A stretch of 64,000 nt of DNA from Sphingobium sp. CR2-8 (lineage in GTDB: Bacteria > Pseudomonadota > Alphaproteobacteria > Sphingomonadales > Sphingomonadaceae), in NCBI RefSeq assembly GCF_035818615.1, contig NZ_JAYKZY010000001.1:350501-414500 (forward strand). Reading direction: 5' to 3'. The notes below the pieces were generated by a model that made no database searches, was not told the origin of the DNA, and saw nothing but the letters and a program-made list of their open reading frames with translations. Position numbers and translations under genes: made by a program. Position 1 is the stretch's first letter. Every line of letters starts with the position of its first letter. Of this stretch, positions 47,861 through 57,224 are shown piece by piece.

Positions 47861-48928
47861 TTACCAGGGCATCGACCGCGCCACGCTGATCCCGCGCACA
47901 TCATGGGGCCATGTGCCGCTCACCGCGCAATAATGATGGTACAGCGCGCCCTTGGCATAGACGATCGACGGCTTGTGCGCGAATTTCTCGTCCACCGATC
48001 CCGGCGGCCCGGCGTCGACCAATATGGCGTCCACCTTGCGGAAATCGGTCAGGCTGTCCCCGACCGCCAGCAGATCCCGCGCTTTCCCATCGGTCGACAG
48101 GCCGAAATAGAACATCGCCCATTGTCCGCCATGCCGCAGCACCACCGGATCGCTGGCGAAGCGATCGTCCCACGCCCCCTTCGCTCCATTGCGCAGCAAC
48201 GGGCTGGCCGGATGCCGCGTCCATGTCTTTAAGTCGCTGGATGTCGCCAGGCCCGTCTGCTCATGCCATGGCTCGCCCTTGGTCTTGGCGTTGTAGAACA
48301 GGTAATAGGTACGTCCGACCTTCATCAGATAGGGCTTGTAAAGCCCCCCTTCCTCCCACGGCGCGCCGCCATCGGGAAACAGGATCGGCGGCGTCTTTTC
48401 CCAGTGCATCAAGTCCTTGCTATAGGCCAGCCCGATCACCGCCGGCCCCGCCTCATACCCGGTGCCGGGATAGGCGTGCCAGGCGCACACATAATGGCCG
48501 TCCACCTTGATCAGCCGTCCCGGCGACATCAGGTCATTCTCGCGCAGGATCGACGCCGTCGCGATATTGTAGCGGGTGATCGGATCGTCGGGATCGCGCG
48601 CCAGGATGATCCCCTTGCGCCGCCAGTGGACCAGATCGTCGGACTCGGCCAGCCCCGTCTGATAGCCGGTCCCGTCCCAGCCGACATAGGTCATGCAGAA
48701 CCGGCCCTCGTGGAAAAAGACGAACGGGCAATCGACCAGCTTCTCGTCGAACGTCCCTTTGACGCCCGATCCCGCCAGCACCAGCCGGGGATATTTATAG
48801 GGTGTGCGATAGGGCGCGATCGGGTCTTCCCCCACACCCTTCGCCAACGCGCGCTTGGTCGCCAGGCCACCCAGTCCCACCGTCGCCGCGCCGATAAAAT
48901 GCCGTCGATTCACAGCCCCATCCTTCAT
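47861..48928 (-). CDS. Exported five-bladed beta-propeller glycosidase (GH43/GH130-like)
   Basis: 355 residues from ATG 48928; GTG 48913 with AAGGA upstream is an alternative that trims 5. A twin-arginine signal, NRRHFIGAATVGLGGLATKRALA, marks export. Propeller repeats are visible: DEKLVDCPFVFFHEGRFCMTYVGWDG, YQTGLAESDDLVHWRRKG, IGLAYSKDLMHWEK, YYLFYNAKTKGEPWHEQTGLATSSDLKTW and DDRFASDPVVLRHGGQWAMFYFG. Such proteins belong to the GH32/43/68/130 group; subfamily and substrate are not decided, though pectin side-chain arabinan or galactan is common. Last gene of a nine-gene leftward operon that starts with CaiB at 57206. Confidence 0.75.
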   Translation of the reverse strand: MKDGAVNRRHFIGAATVGLGGLATKRALAKGVGEDPIAPYRTPYKYPRLVLAGSGVKGTFDEKLVDCPFVFFHEGRFCMTYVGWDGTGYQTGLAESDDLVHWRRKGIILARDPDDPITRYNIATASILRENDLMSPGRLIKVDGHYVCAWHAYPGTGYEAGPAVIGLAYSKDLMHWEKTPPILFPDGGAPWEEGGLYKPYLMKVGRTYYLFYNAKTKGEPWHEQTGLATSSDLKTWTRHPASPLLRNGAKGAWDDRFASDPVVLRHGGQWAMFYFGLSTDGKARDLLAVGDSLTDFRKVDAILVDAGPPGSVDEKFAHKPSIVYAKGALYHHYCAVSGTWPHDVRGISVARSMPW

Positions 48929-48974
48929 TGGCCGGACGCCCGTTGCGCCAGCCCGCTCAGAAAAGTCGCCATCG

Positions 48975-49703
48975 TCAGATCGTCCAGCCGCCGTCGATAT
49001 TGTGGATCTGCCCGGTCGTGTAGGTCGCGCCCGCCAGATAGACGACCAGGTCGGCGATCTCCTCGGCGCGCCCCAGCCGCCCGATCGGCTGCCGCGCGAC
49101 GAAGGCGGACCGCGTCGCCGCATAATCTCCCTGCGCCGCCAGCCGGGCGTTGAGCGAGGGCGTATCCACCGTGCCGGGGCAGATGGCGTTGCACCGCACG
49201 CCCTGCGCCACATGATCCGCCGCCACCGCCTTGGTCAGGCCGATGACCGCCGCCTTGGTCACGCCATAGACGAAGCGGTTCGGCACGCCCTTCACGCTGG
49301 ATGCGACCGACGCCATGTTGATGATCGCCCCGTCGCCGCGCGCGATCATGCCGGGCAGAACGGCGCGGACCATCCGCGTCATCGCCTTGACGTTCAGCGC
49401 ATAGGCGAAGTCCAGATCCTCGTCCGACGCCTCCAGCACCGTGCCGCCATGCACCACCCCCGCACAGTTGAAGAGGATATCGGCCCGCCCGGTCAGGGCG
49501 GCCGCCGCATCTATGGCGTCCTTGCTCAACACGTCCAGCCGCGCCGTCTCGACCCGCTCGCCCGCCAGGTCGGCCAGCGCGCCTTCATCGATGTCCGTCG
49601 CGATGACATGCGCCCCGGCCTCCATCAGCGCCAGCACGGACGCGCGCCCGATGCCATGGGCGGCGGCGGTCACGAGGGCGGTCTTGCCCGACAGGTCGAT
49701 CAT
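48975..49703 (-). CDS. SDR, BDH2-like (2-keto-3-deoxy-L-fuconate dehydrogenase candidate)
   Basis: 242 residues, AAGGAG 6 bases before ATG 49703. The sequence follows the BDH2/DHRS6 subgroup closely: LVTAAAHGIGRA, NCAGVVHGGTVLEA, NMASVASSVKGVPNRFVYGVTKAAVIGLTKAVAAD, RCNAICPGTVDTPSLNARL and a final NIDGGWTI. Catalytic Tyr and Lys are in YGVTK. Bacterial members of this subgroup include the dehydrogenase that oxidises 2-keto-3-deoxy-L-fuconate in the non-phosphorylated L-fucose route. With a fucosidase and rhamnosidase in the locus a deoxy-sugar-acid substrate fits, but the earlier enzymes of that route were not seen here. Confidence 0.85.
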   Translation of the reverse strand: MIDLSGKTALVTAAAHGIGRASVLALMEAGAHVIATDIDEGALADLAGERVETARLDVLSKDAIDAAAALTGRADILFNCAGVVHGGTVLEASDEDLDFAYALNVKAMTRMVRAVLPGMIARGDGAIINMASVASSVKGVPNRFVYGVTKAAVIGLTKAVAADHVAQGVRCNAICPGTVDTPSLNARLAAQGDYAATRSAFVARQPIGRLGRAEEIADLVVYLAGATYTTGQIHNIDGGWTI

Positions 49704-49727
49704 ATGTTTCTCCTTAAACCCTTGGCC

Positions 49728-50777
49728 TTAAACCCCTGGCAGCGCCGTGCCGGGCTGCATGTTGGACTGGTAACAGGCCTCGACCAGCGCCATGGTGCGC
49801 CATGCGTCCTCGACATGGGTGGCAAGCTGCGCATCCTCCCCCGCCGCGAAGCGCTGCACATTCGCCATCGGCCCGATGAACGCGTCGGGGAACCACGCAC
49901 CGGTCAGCGGCACCTGTTCCCACGGACCCCCGCTCTTCGCGATCCACAATGCATCCGGCTCGCCGGTCGGATAGTCGAGCAGCAGGCCCAGCTTCACCAT
50001 CGCCGCGCCCTTCGTTCCTTCGACGCGGAACGACGCATCCTGAAACTGCCGTCCGAAATCATGATGATGGTTGATCGACAGCGTCACCCGCAACGTCGAC
50101 CCATAATCCAGTATCGCGCTGGTCCGCGTATCCGCCAGGACACTGGATGGATGCCCATAACTGCGCGCGAACACCCCCTTGGGATCGCCGACCAGCGCCC
50201 GGATCATGTCCAGATAATGGATCGAATGGGACACGATCTCCACCCGCGCATTGTCGTTGAGATGCGGAAAGAGATGCCAGGGCGTCACCAGATTGAGATG
50301 CACCTCGATTTCCACCAGTTCGCCCAGATCGCCGCGCGCCACGGCGTCCGCCACCGCCAGCATCATCGGCGCATAACGTAATTGGAAATTGACCGCCGCG
50401 ATCAGGCCACGTGCCCGGCACATCGCCCGGATCGCGCTCGCCTCCTCCAAATTCAGCCCCATCGGCTTTTGCAGCAGCACGCTTGCTCCTTCGGGCAAGG
50501 CCGCCAATATCGCCCGATGCGCGACCGGCGGCGCGGCGACATCGAACACGGCGTCCTGCGCGGCGGCCTCGTCCAACGACCTGAACACGCGCGGAATGTC
50601 CCACGCCTCCGCCAACGCCTTCGCCCGCCCTGCATCGGTGTCGAACAGCCCGGCCACGGCAAAACCCGCCTTGCGATAGGCGGGCAGATGCGCGTCCTTC
50701 ACGATCCCGCCCGCGCCGATGATGACGATGGGCCGGGGAGCGGACGGCATCGCCCAGCTTTGCCGCAGCGCCCTCAC
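49728..50777 (-). CDS. Gfo/Idh/MocA-family sugar dehydrogenase
   Basis: 349 residues from GTG 50777 inside a GTGA overlap with the upstream binding-protein-like gene. Rossmann half: IVIIGAGGIVKDAHLPAYRKAGFAVAGLFD; the family EKP motif is QKP (VLLQKPMGLNLEEA), so the first residue is changed but the catalytic lysine is kept. The second half contains HSIHYLDMIRALVGDP with the usual histidine. Members oxidise sugars or inositols with NAD(P). D-apiose dehydrogenase is in this family; given the RuBisCO-like protein and DUF1537 kinase, that is a testable assignment, not an established one. Confidence 0.85.
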   Translation of the reverse strand: MRALRQSWAMPSAPRPIVIIGAGGIVKDAHLPAYRKAGFAVAGLFDTDAGRAKALAEAWDIPRVFRSLDEAAAQDAVFDVAAPPVAHRAILAALPEGASVLLQKPMGLNLEEASAIRAMCRARGLIAAVNFQLRYAPMMLAVADAVARGDLGELVEIEVHLNLVTPWHLFPHLNDNARVEIVSHSIHYLDMIRALVGDPKGVFARSYGHPSSVLADTRTSAILDYGSTLRVTLSINHHHDFGRQFQDASFRVEGTKGAAMVKLGLLLDYPTGEPDALWIAKSGGPWEQVPLTGAWFPDAFIGPMANVQRFAAGEDAQLATHVEDAWRTMALVEACYQSNMQPGTALPGV

Positions 50778-51967
50778 AGGATCGCCTCCGCCGCAGTTTG
50801 CGCCTGCGCCAGCAATGCGCCGGTCGGCACGTCGCTGGTCATCGCCTTGCCCAGCATATCGTCCACCACATGACTGATCGCGGCCAGATGCGGCGTCGGC
50901 GGCATCGTGCGGGCATGCGCATGCAGCCAGTCGAGCTTGTGATAATAGGGGATCGTCGCATTGATGTCCGGATCGTTCCAGCTCGACCGCCGCACCCCGA
51001 TAGCGCCCTCCGTCGTGGTCAGCTTGTCCATCGGCGCGCTCGCCAGATGGCGCAGGAAATTCCAGGCCAGCGCCTTGTTGCGCGATCCCGACCCGATCCC
51101 CAGCACCCAGAAGACGTTCAGCGACACGCTCGTCCCGCCGGGGCCGGCGGGCAGGGGGGCAACGTCGACCAGGCCGCGAACCTTGCTGTCCTCCGCCGTA
51201 TCGGCATAGGCGGCAAAGCCGAACCAGTTCGCCATCATCGCGACCTTGCCCTGCGCGAACAACATGCCCGACGCCACGCTGTCCGTCTCGCGCGCACCCG
51301 GGGCGACCGCGCGCGCATCCCCCGCCAGCGCCCGCAGATAGTCCAGCGCCGCATGGGCCTGCGTTGACAGGAAATCCGGCCGTCCCCCTGCATCGAACGG
51401 CTCGCCGCCGCGCGACCAGATATGGATGCAGAAATCGTAGAATCCGTTATGCCCATCGGGAAACTGCGCCAGCACCGTGCCGTAGCGTTCCTCTTCCGGC
51501 CGATGCAGCACACGGGCGGCGGTATGAAAATCCGCCCATGTCTGCGGCACGGCCAATCCCGCCTCGGCCAGCAGATCCTTGCGATAGACCAGGCATTCCG
51601 GCCCGTCATGGTAGGGCATCCCCCAATAGCCCCCGGCAAAGTGCTGCATCGTCGTCAACGACGGCGACCAGGCGTTGGGAAAATCGGCGATCGGCGCGCG
51701 CGCCATGAGTGGCGTCAGATCCTCCAGCAGCCCTTCGCCTTGCGCCTGCGCCAGCCAGTCGGTCGCCATGAAGGCGATGTCCCATTCGCCGGTCGCCAGT
51801 CCCCGCCGCGCGATGATCGCGTCATGCAGCGGATTGAGGTCCATCGCGACCGGCTCGATATCGGCCTCTATCCCGGCGGTCGCGCGGAAATCCGCGAACT
51901 GCTTGACGATGGCGCTCTCGAACGGCCCGAACCGCCGTACCGCAATGCGCAGGGTGGGCCTGCTCAT
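50774..51967 (-). CDS. Solute-binding-protein (family 1) homologue without a signal peptide
   Basis: 397 residues. The chain begins directly with the first strand of a family-1 binding protein (TLRIAVRRFGPFESAIVKQFADF) and has no hydrophobic leader, lipobox or Tat motif. Family traits: DIAFMATDWLAQAQGEGLLEDLTPLM, GGYWGMPYHDGPECLVYRKDLLAEAGL, VPQTWADF, GKVAMMANWFGFAAY, and the C-terminal helical part. The permeases normally paired with family-1 proteins (MalF/MalG type) are absent. Start overlaps the RbsC stop (ATGA) and its stop overlaps the Gfo/Idh start, so it is fixed in the operon. A cytosolic ligand sensor, chaperone or enzyme role is inferred. A second such gene is at 57312. Confidence 0.8.
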   Translation of the reverse strand: MSRPTLRIAVRRFGPFESAIVKQFADFRATAGIEADIEPVAMDLNPLHDAIIARRGLATGEWDIAFMATDWLAQAQGEGLLEDLTPLMARAPIADFPNAWSPSLTTMQHFAGGYWGMPYHDGPECLVYRKDLLAEAGLAVPQTWADFHTAARVLHRPEEERYGTVLAQFPDGHNGFYDFCIHIWSRGGEPFDAGGRPDFLSTQAHAALDYLRALAGDARAVAPGARETDSVASGMLFAQGKVAMMANWFGFAAYADTAEDSKVRGLVDVAPLPAGPGGTSVSLNVFWVLGIGSGSRNKALAWNFLRHLASAPMDKLTTTEGAIGVRRSSWNDPDINATIPYYHKLDWLHAHARTMPPTPHLAAISHVVDDMLGKAMTSDVPTGALLAQAQTAAEAIL

Positions 51968-53085
51968 GCCGCGCCTCCCTTGGGCCGCCGCGCCCGTCCT
52001 GCGCCCACCGTATAGATGGCCGCCGCCGCGATCACGACCACGCCCTCGATCAGCCCCTGATAATTGGCGCCCAGATTGAGGATGTTGAATCCATTGGTCA
52101 GCGTGAACAGCAGCAGCGCGCCGACCACCGTCTTCACCACGCTCCCGGCCCCGCCGAACAGCGATGTGCCGCCCAATATCGCTGCGGCGATCACCGTCAG
52201 TTCCGCCCCCTGCAAGGCGGTCGGATTGATCGCGCCCAGTCGGCAGGCGAAGAGGATACCGGCAAAGCCCGCTGCCACGCTCGACAGGACGAACGCGCCG
52301 ATCCGATAGGCGTTGACGTTGATGCCCGACAGCCGCGCCGCCTCCGCATTGCCGCCGACTGCATAGACCCGCCGCCCGACCACGGTGAAGCGCAGCACGA
52401 ACCCGATGACGCCCGCAAAGATCGCCAGATAGACAACCGGCGCGGCGACGCTCACCTCACGCCCCGCCAGCAGCGCGCCGACGACCAGGGCAACGCCGCC
52501 GATCGCAGACGGCGTCCGCCGCCATGTCGCCGCCAGTCCCAGCAAGCCCAGCCCCACGACCAGCATCGGCCAGAACAGCGGCATCCGCCCGCTTTCGAAC
52601 GCCAGCATCTGCGCCAGCACATCGGGCCGGTCCACCATCAGCGATCGGCCGTCCGTCAGGATCAGCACCAGCCCGCGCACCGCCGTCAGCGTCCCCAGCG
52701 TCACGATGAACGCGTTGATCCCGACAAACTGCACGATCGCGCCATTGAGCAGCCCGATTGCGCCCGCCGTACATAGCGCCGCAACCGCCGCCGCCGGAAA
52801 GCCGATCTGCCCGGCCAGCGCGATCAGCACGGCCGCGGCAAGGGCGGCCACCGACGCCACCGACAGGTCGAACGCGCCGGTGATCAGCATCACCGTCATG
52901 GCGACCCCCATGATGCCGACCAGCGACGCCTGATAGGCGATGTTCCCCAGATTCTGCCCCGAAATATAGGGCGGCAGGCCCCGGCTGGCCGCGATCCCCG
53001 CCAGCACCGCGACCAGCAGCGCCAGCGCATAATAGACGCCCGCCTCGCGCAGGCCGAAAATGCGCCGCATAGTCTGCGCGTTCAT
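51964..53085 (-). CDS. ABC transporter permease, RbsC/ribose-type
   Basis: 373 residues with about ten hydrophobic segments. Landmarks of the RbsC family: GAFDLSVASVAALAA (core helix), FIVTLGTLTAVRGL, AVGGNAEAARLSGINV (the loop contacting the ATPase) and GGTSLFGGAGSVVKTVVGALLLFTLTNGFNIL. It forms the inner-membrane channel of the transporter completed by the ATPase at 53082 and binding protein at 54568. ATG overlaps the corrected ATPase stop as ATGA, and its own stop overlaps the next start likewise. Confidence 0.93.
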   Translation of the reverse strand: MNAQTMRRIFGLREAGVYYALALLVAVLAGIAASRGLPPYISGQNLGNIAYQASLVGIMGVAMTVMLITGAFDLSVASVAALAAAVLIALAGQIGFPAAAVAALCTAGAIGLLNGAIVQFVGINAFIVTLGTLTAVRGLVLILTDGRSLMVDRPDVLAQMLAFESGRMPLFWPMLVVGLGLLGLAATWRRTPSAIGGVALVVGALLAGREVSVAAPVVYLAIFAGVIGFVLRFTVVGRRVYAVGGNAEAARLSGINVNAYRIGAFVLSSVAAGFAGILFACRLGAINPTALQGAELTVIAAAILGGTSLFGGAGSVVKTVVGALLLFTLTNGFNILNLGANYQGLIEGVVVIAAAAIYTVGAGRARRPKGGAA

Positions 53086-54568
53086 GCGGATACTCCTTGG
53101 GAAACATCCGCCCGGCTTCCCCGGCGGCCAGAATGAGGTCGGTCTTGCTGATCTGCGCCGGATCGACCTGCGTCACCACGCGCCCGTCGCGCATCACCAG
53201 GATGCGATCGCAAATGGCGATCAGTTCCTCGAACTCGGACGACACCAGCAGGACCGGCAATCCGTCGTCGGCCAGCGCGCGCACCAGCCGCAGGATGTCG
53301 GTCCGCGCGCCGATGTCGATGCCTGCGGTCGGCTCGTCCAGCATCAGCACACGGGTCCGGGCTTTCAGCCATTTGGCGATCACCACCTTCTGCGCATTGC
53401 CGCCCGACAGTTCCGATGGCAGCGCATCGACGCCCGGCGTCTTGATCGACAGGCGTTCGATCGCCGCCTGCGCTTCCGCGCGCTCCCGATCCTGGGCCCG
53501 CAACAGCCCCAGATCGTCGCCCAGCGCGATATTGTCGCTGATCGACAACAACGGCGCATAGCCCTGTTTCGCCCGATCCTCCGGCACCAGCGCCAACCCG
53601 GCCATCACCGCCTCGTCGGTCCGCCGCGCCACCGGCTGTCCATTCAGCAGGACCACCCCACGCGCCTGCCGGTCCGCGCCGAAAATCGCATGCAACAATG
53701 CACTGCGCCCCGACCCCAGCAGCCCGGCGATCCCGACGATCTCGCCCGTCCGCACCGTCAGGTCGGTCGGCGCCAATCCGGCAGACGCCAATCCCCGCAC
53801 CTCCAGCACGGCCTCGCCAAAGTGCCGGTCCCGCCCATCGCGATGCAGCGCCGCGACCGATCGTCCGGCAATGGCGTCGGCGATATCCGTTTCGGTAAGG
53901 TCCGCCGTGCGCGCGTCCAGCACCGCCCGTCCATCGCGCAGCACAGTCACGCTGTCGGTCAGCGCCACGATCTCGTCGATGAAATGCGAAATGAACAGCA
54001 CCGTCCGCCCCTCCGCCTTCAGTCGCCGGATCGTCGCATAAACAGTGTCCCGCTCATGCCCGGCCAGCGATGCGGTCGGTTCGTCCATGATGATCAGTTG
54101 CGCGTCCGCCGTCAGCGCGGCCACGATGGCGATCATCTGCCGCTTGCCGATGGGCAGATCCTCGACCAGCGCATCCAGCGGGAAGGGATCGCCCAGATCG
54201 GCGACGATCGCCTGCACCTTCGCCCGCACCGCCCGGTCGTTGCGCCATAGTCCGCCAGCATCCAGCAGGATATTCTCCATCGCCGACAGCGTCGGCACCA
54301 GCGGGACATGCTGATAGAGGGTCGCGATTCCCGCCGCTCTCGGCGCGGCCGGACCGGTCCAGGCGCGCGGCTCGCCCCGCCATGCGATCGCCCCGCCACT
54401 GGGCTGCAACGCGCCTGCCAATATCTTGATCAGTGTCGATTTGCCTGCGCCGTTCGCGCCCAGCAGGCCATGCACCGTCCCGGCCTCGATCGACAGATCC
54501 ACGCCCTTCAGCGCCGTGGTGCCGTTGGGAAAGGTCTTCGCAATCCCCTCTAGTGCCAGGACAGGCAT
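53082..54568 (-). CDS. ABC transporter ATPase, RbsA-type (3' end frameshifted in this sequence)
   Basis: Two ABC domains in one chain, 495 residues after correction: Walker A GANGAGKSTLI, signature DLPIGKRQMI and Walker B LIIMDEPTASL in the first half; degenerate second half with GLLGSGRSALLH, LSGGNAQKVVIAKWL and VLMLDEPTAGID, as in RbsA. From ATG 54568 the frame as printed has no stop near the permease start and would run 625 bases out of frame into it, to 52457. One extra base in the C runs 53108-53122 gives an end at 53082 within an ATGA overlap with the permease. It powers sugar uptake. Confidence 0.88.
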
Positions 54569-55583
54569 CACCACTGCCCCACGCACGCATCGACATTGGT
54601 CCGCGTAACGGCAGGAATGGGATAGGTCTGGAAGCGCGCGCCTGCTTTCCCCCTTGCGCCGCGCGATGCAGCGCCGCGAACGCCAGCGCGCCGAGCGCCT
54701 CGGGCTTGAAACAGACCGTGCCGTCCACCGCCCCCGCCTTGATCGACGCGATGGCCAGCCGCGATCCGCCCACGCCGATCAGCCGCGCTTTTGATCCCGC
54801 TGCCCGCACCGCCCGCGCGCAGCCGACCACCATGTCGTCGGCTTCGTTGAAGAACAGGTCGACCTGCGGCTGCGCGCTCAAAATATTCTGGCACGCCGCC
54901 TCACCTCCTTCGGCCGACCAGTTGCCCGGCTGCGACGCCACGATCCGATAGCGCACGCCCGCCGCGTCCAATGCCCGCATAAAGCCCCGCGCGCGCTGTT
55001 CGACTTCGGGATAGCCCGCTGCGCCCTCGATCACGGCGATCCGCGCCGCGCGCGCCTTGGGCAACAAGGTCGCCGCCAGTCGCCCGGCCGCTTCGCCCGC
55101 CGTCACCTCATCCTGCGATACCAGCGCGGTCAGCCCGGGATAGACGTCGCGCACGTCGCGCGTGCGCGGATCGCCGATCAGCGCCGCCACCGACGCTACC
55201 GCTATGCCACGCCGCCCGATCCGGTCGACCCAGCCCTGCGCCACCATGCTGTCGATCGGCATGATCGCGATGCCCTTGACCTGTTGCGCGACCAGATCGT
55301 CGATATCATTGGCCTGTTTCTGCACGCCGCCCTTCGCGTCCAGCACCACCGCGACGGCGCCCGCTTGCGCCGCCGCGTCGCTGAATCCCTTGGCGATGGC
55401 CGCCGCGAAGGGATAGCTCAGCCCCACGGTCGACAACCCATAGCGATCGCCGCCCACAGGCAGGGCAGGGGCGGGCGACCGTCCCGCCATGACCGCCTGC
55501 CGCACACTCAGCAGGGAAGCCGCCGCAACCAGCACGGTCACGATCGACAATCCGGTCAAGATATGGCGGCTGCGCAGGATCAT
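54568..55583 (-). CDS. ABC transporter sugar-binding protein, RbsB-type (3' end frameshifted in this sequence)
   Basis: 338 residues after correction. N-terminal membrane segment ILTGLSIVTVLVAAASLL serves as export signal or anchor. Periplasmic-binding type I fold: YGLSTVGLSYPFAAAIAKGFSDAA, AKGGVQKQANDIDDLVAQQVKGIAIMPID, VIEGAAGYPEVEQRARGFMRAL, FFNEADDMVVGCARAV. At about 54650 the printed frame leaves the family sequence and would run 514 bases into the ATPase gene. One extra C in the run 54649-54653 gives the expected tail, FQTYPIPAVTRTNVDACVG, and a stop at 54568 overlapping the ATPase ATG (TGATG). It captures the sugar for the RbsA/RbsC pair. Confidence 0.87.
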
Positions 55584-55587
55584 GGGT

Positions 55588-56034
55588 TCAGGCGTGCCGC
55601 CGCGTCACCAGATAGAGATGCTCGCACGCCAGCACGGTTTCGTCGCGCTGGTTGCGGATGTCGACCGCTTCGGTGACGATGCCATGGCCGGCGCGTTTGG
55701 GATGATCGCGCATGTCGGCGATGCGGGTGATGGTGCGGATCGTGTCGCCGATATGCACCGGCCGGATGAAGCGCAGCCGGTCATAGCCGTACGACATGGC
55801 GTGCGGATTGATGGTCGTCGCGGTCAGGCCGATGCCGATGCTGAATATCAACGTGCCATGGGCGATACGCTGCCCGAAATCCTGCGTCGCGCACCAGTGC
55901 GCGTCCATATGATGGGGGAAAAAGTCGCCGGTATGCCCGGCATGGACCACGAAGTCGGTTTCCGTGATGGTCCGGCCGAAACTCTGCCGTTCCGACCCGA
56001 TGACATAGTCCTCAAAATACTGCTCGACGATCAT
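55588..56034 (-). CDS. MaoC-like acyl-CoA hydratase/dehydratase (hot-dog fold)
   Basis: 148 residues, single hot-dog domain. [33 protein letters not shown] leads to the hydratase-2 region [15 protein letters not shown], where Asp and the second His match the catalytic pair; the usual Asn before Pro is Phe. [20 protein letters not shown] is the typical second half. It adds or removes water on a CoA thioester. ATG overlaps the stop of the CaiB gene (ATGA), so a CoA-transferase product is its probable substrate. MaoC-CaiB pairs occur in itaconate and mesaconate use, but here both lie in a sugar operon. Confidence 0.88.
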   Translation of the reverse strand: MIVEQYFEDYVIGSERQSFGRTITETDFVVHAGHTGDFFPHHMDAHWCATQDFGQRIAHGTLIFSIGIGLTATTINPHAMSYGYDRLRFIRPVHIGDTIRTITRIADMRDHPKRAGHGIVTEAVDIRNQRDETVLACEHLYLVTRRHA

Positions 56035-57206
56035 GGGGCACCTGTCAGTTCGGATTGGATGGCGGATCTGTCCGCGCCCAGACGGGGGGCGGCCCTGTCA
56101 TTCTTGATGATTTGCCCGTCGATCCGGATCGGGCAGCGGGTCAGAGCCAGCGTTTCGCCGTCGGGCGATCGCACCTGCTGCACCGCGTCCAGCGCGCCGA
56201 AGCCCGGATCGTTGGTCAGCGTCGGCCAGTCCTGCACCGGCGCGGCCCATATGCCCGCCGGTTCCAGCAGCGACAGCCAATGCGCGGTGGTGTCCGCGCG
56301 CAGATGATCGCGCAGCACGGCCTTGATCGCGTCGCGGCGGCTGAACCACTGTTCCGCCGGGAAAGCTGCCAATGCCGCACAGTCGATCAGCGCGCCCAGG
56401 CGATCCACAGGAGCCATGGCGATCGCGATATAACCGTCCGCCGTTCCATAAATGCCATAGGGCGCGGCCAGATAGAGATTGGCGTTGGCGATATCGCTCC
56501 GCTCCGGCATGGTGCCGCGTCGATTGAGATAGACCGCCAGATGCTCGAACTGCAAATCGATCGCCGTTTCGATCAGGCTGACGTCGACGCGCCCGCCTTC
56601 GCCGGTCACGCCCCGCCGCACCAGCAGCGCCAATATGCCCTGCACCAGTTGCGCACCGGCCATCATGTCGGTGATGGACAGCCCGGCGGGCACCGGCGGC
56701 CCGTCGCCATCGCCCGACAGCCAGGCGATGCCCGACAGCGATTGCACCAGCAGATCCTGCCCCGGCTTGTCGCGCCACGGACCTGTCGGCCCATAGCCGC
56801 TCACCCCGGCATAGACGATGCGCGGATGGATCGCCCGCACGTCATCCCACCCCAAGCCCAGCCGGTCCATGATGCCGGGTCGGAAATTGTGGATCAGCAC
56901 ATCCGCCCGCGCGATCAGTTGCTTAACCAGCGCCAGATCGTCGGCGTGCTTCAAATCGGCAGTCAGGCTTTGCTTGCCGCGATTGATCGCGTGGAACAGG
57001 GCGCTGTCCTGGTCGAACGGCAGGTCGGCCAGATACAGGCTCCGGCTTGCGTCACCACCATCGGGCCGTTCCACCTTGATGACCCGCGCGCCCAGGTCGC
57101 CCAGCCGCAGGGCGGCCGAAGGACCGGCCAGGAACTGGCTGAAATCCAGCACCGTCAGCCCGGTCAGGGGCAGCAGCGGCTTTCGATCCCTGGCATCAAA
57201 CGGCAA
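56031..57206 (-). CDS. CaiB/BaiF-family (class III) CoA-transferase, copy 1
   Basis: 391 residues. Class III signature: [48 protein letters not shown], and the catalytic Asp151 in PGQDLLVQ, with [18 protein letters not shown] later. It moves CoA between carboxylic acids. It begins the nine-gene leftward operon (CaiB, MaoC, RbsB, RbsA, RbsC, binding-protein-like, Gfo/Idh, SDR, beta-propeller glycosidase) and is divergent from the second binding-protein-like gene and second CaiB. The shared AT-rich motif F lies just upstream of the start. It shares long runs with copy 2, so duplication or a heteromer is likely. Confidence 0.92.
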   Translation of the reverse strand: MPFDARDRKPLLPLTGLTVLDFSQFLAGPSAALRLGDLGARVIKVERPDGGDASRSLYLADLPFDQDSALFHAINRGKQSLTADLKHADDLALVKQLIARADVLIHNFRPGIMDRLGLGWDDVRAIHPRIVYAGVSGYGPTGPWRDKPGQDLLVQSLSGIAWLSGDGDGPPVPAGLSITDMMAGAQLVQGILALLVRRGVTGEGGRVDVSLIETAIDLQFEHLAVYLNRRGTMPERSDIANANLYLAAPYGIYGTADGYIAIAMAPVDRLGALIDCAALAAFPAEQWFSRRDAIKAVLRDHLRADTTAHWLSLLEPAGIWAAPVQDWPTLTNDPGFGALDAVQQVRSPDGETLALTRCPIRIDGQIIKNDRAAPRLGADRSAIQSELTGAP

Positions 57207-57224
57207 CGGACACCCTCTCCGTGA

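Noticed and set aside
47861..49213. 450-residue start for the beta-propeller glycosidase
   Set aside because: The first 95 residues overlap the SDR gene in another frame and are shadow-like; a Tat signal begins right after ATG 48928.
52457..54586. 709-codon frame suggesting an ATPase fused to a long C-terminal extension
   Set aside because: The extension is the permease gene read out of frame; a single-base correction ends the ATPase within the usual four-base overlap.
53082..54660. Programmed ribosomal frameshifting in the ABC operon
   Set aside because: No slippery heptamer with a downstream structure was seen, and the same kind of shift occurs in unrelated genes at other homopolymers, so sequencing error is simpler.
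54054..55583. 509-codon frame suggesting an extended binding protein
   Set aside because: The added part is the ATPase gene read out of frame and the expected binding-protein tail is in the neighbouring frame.
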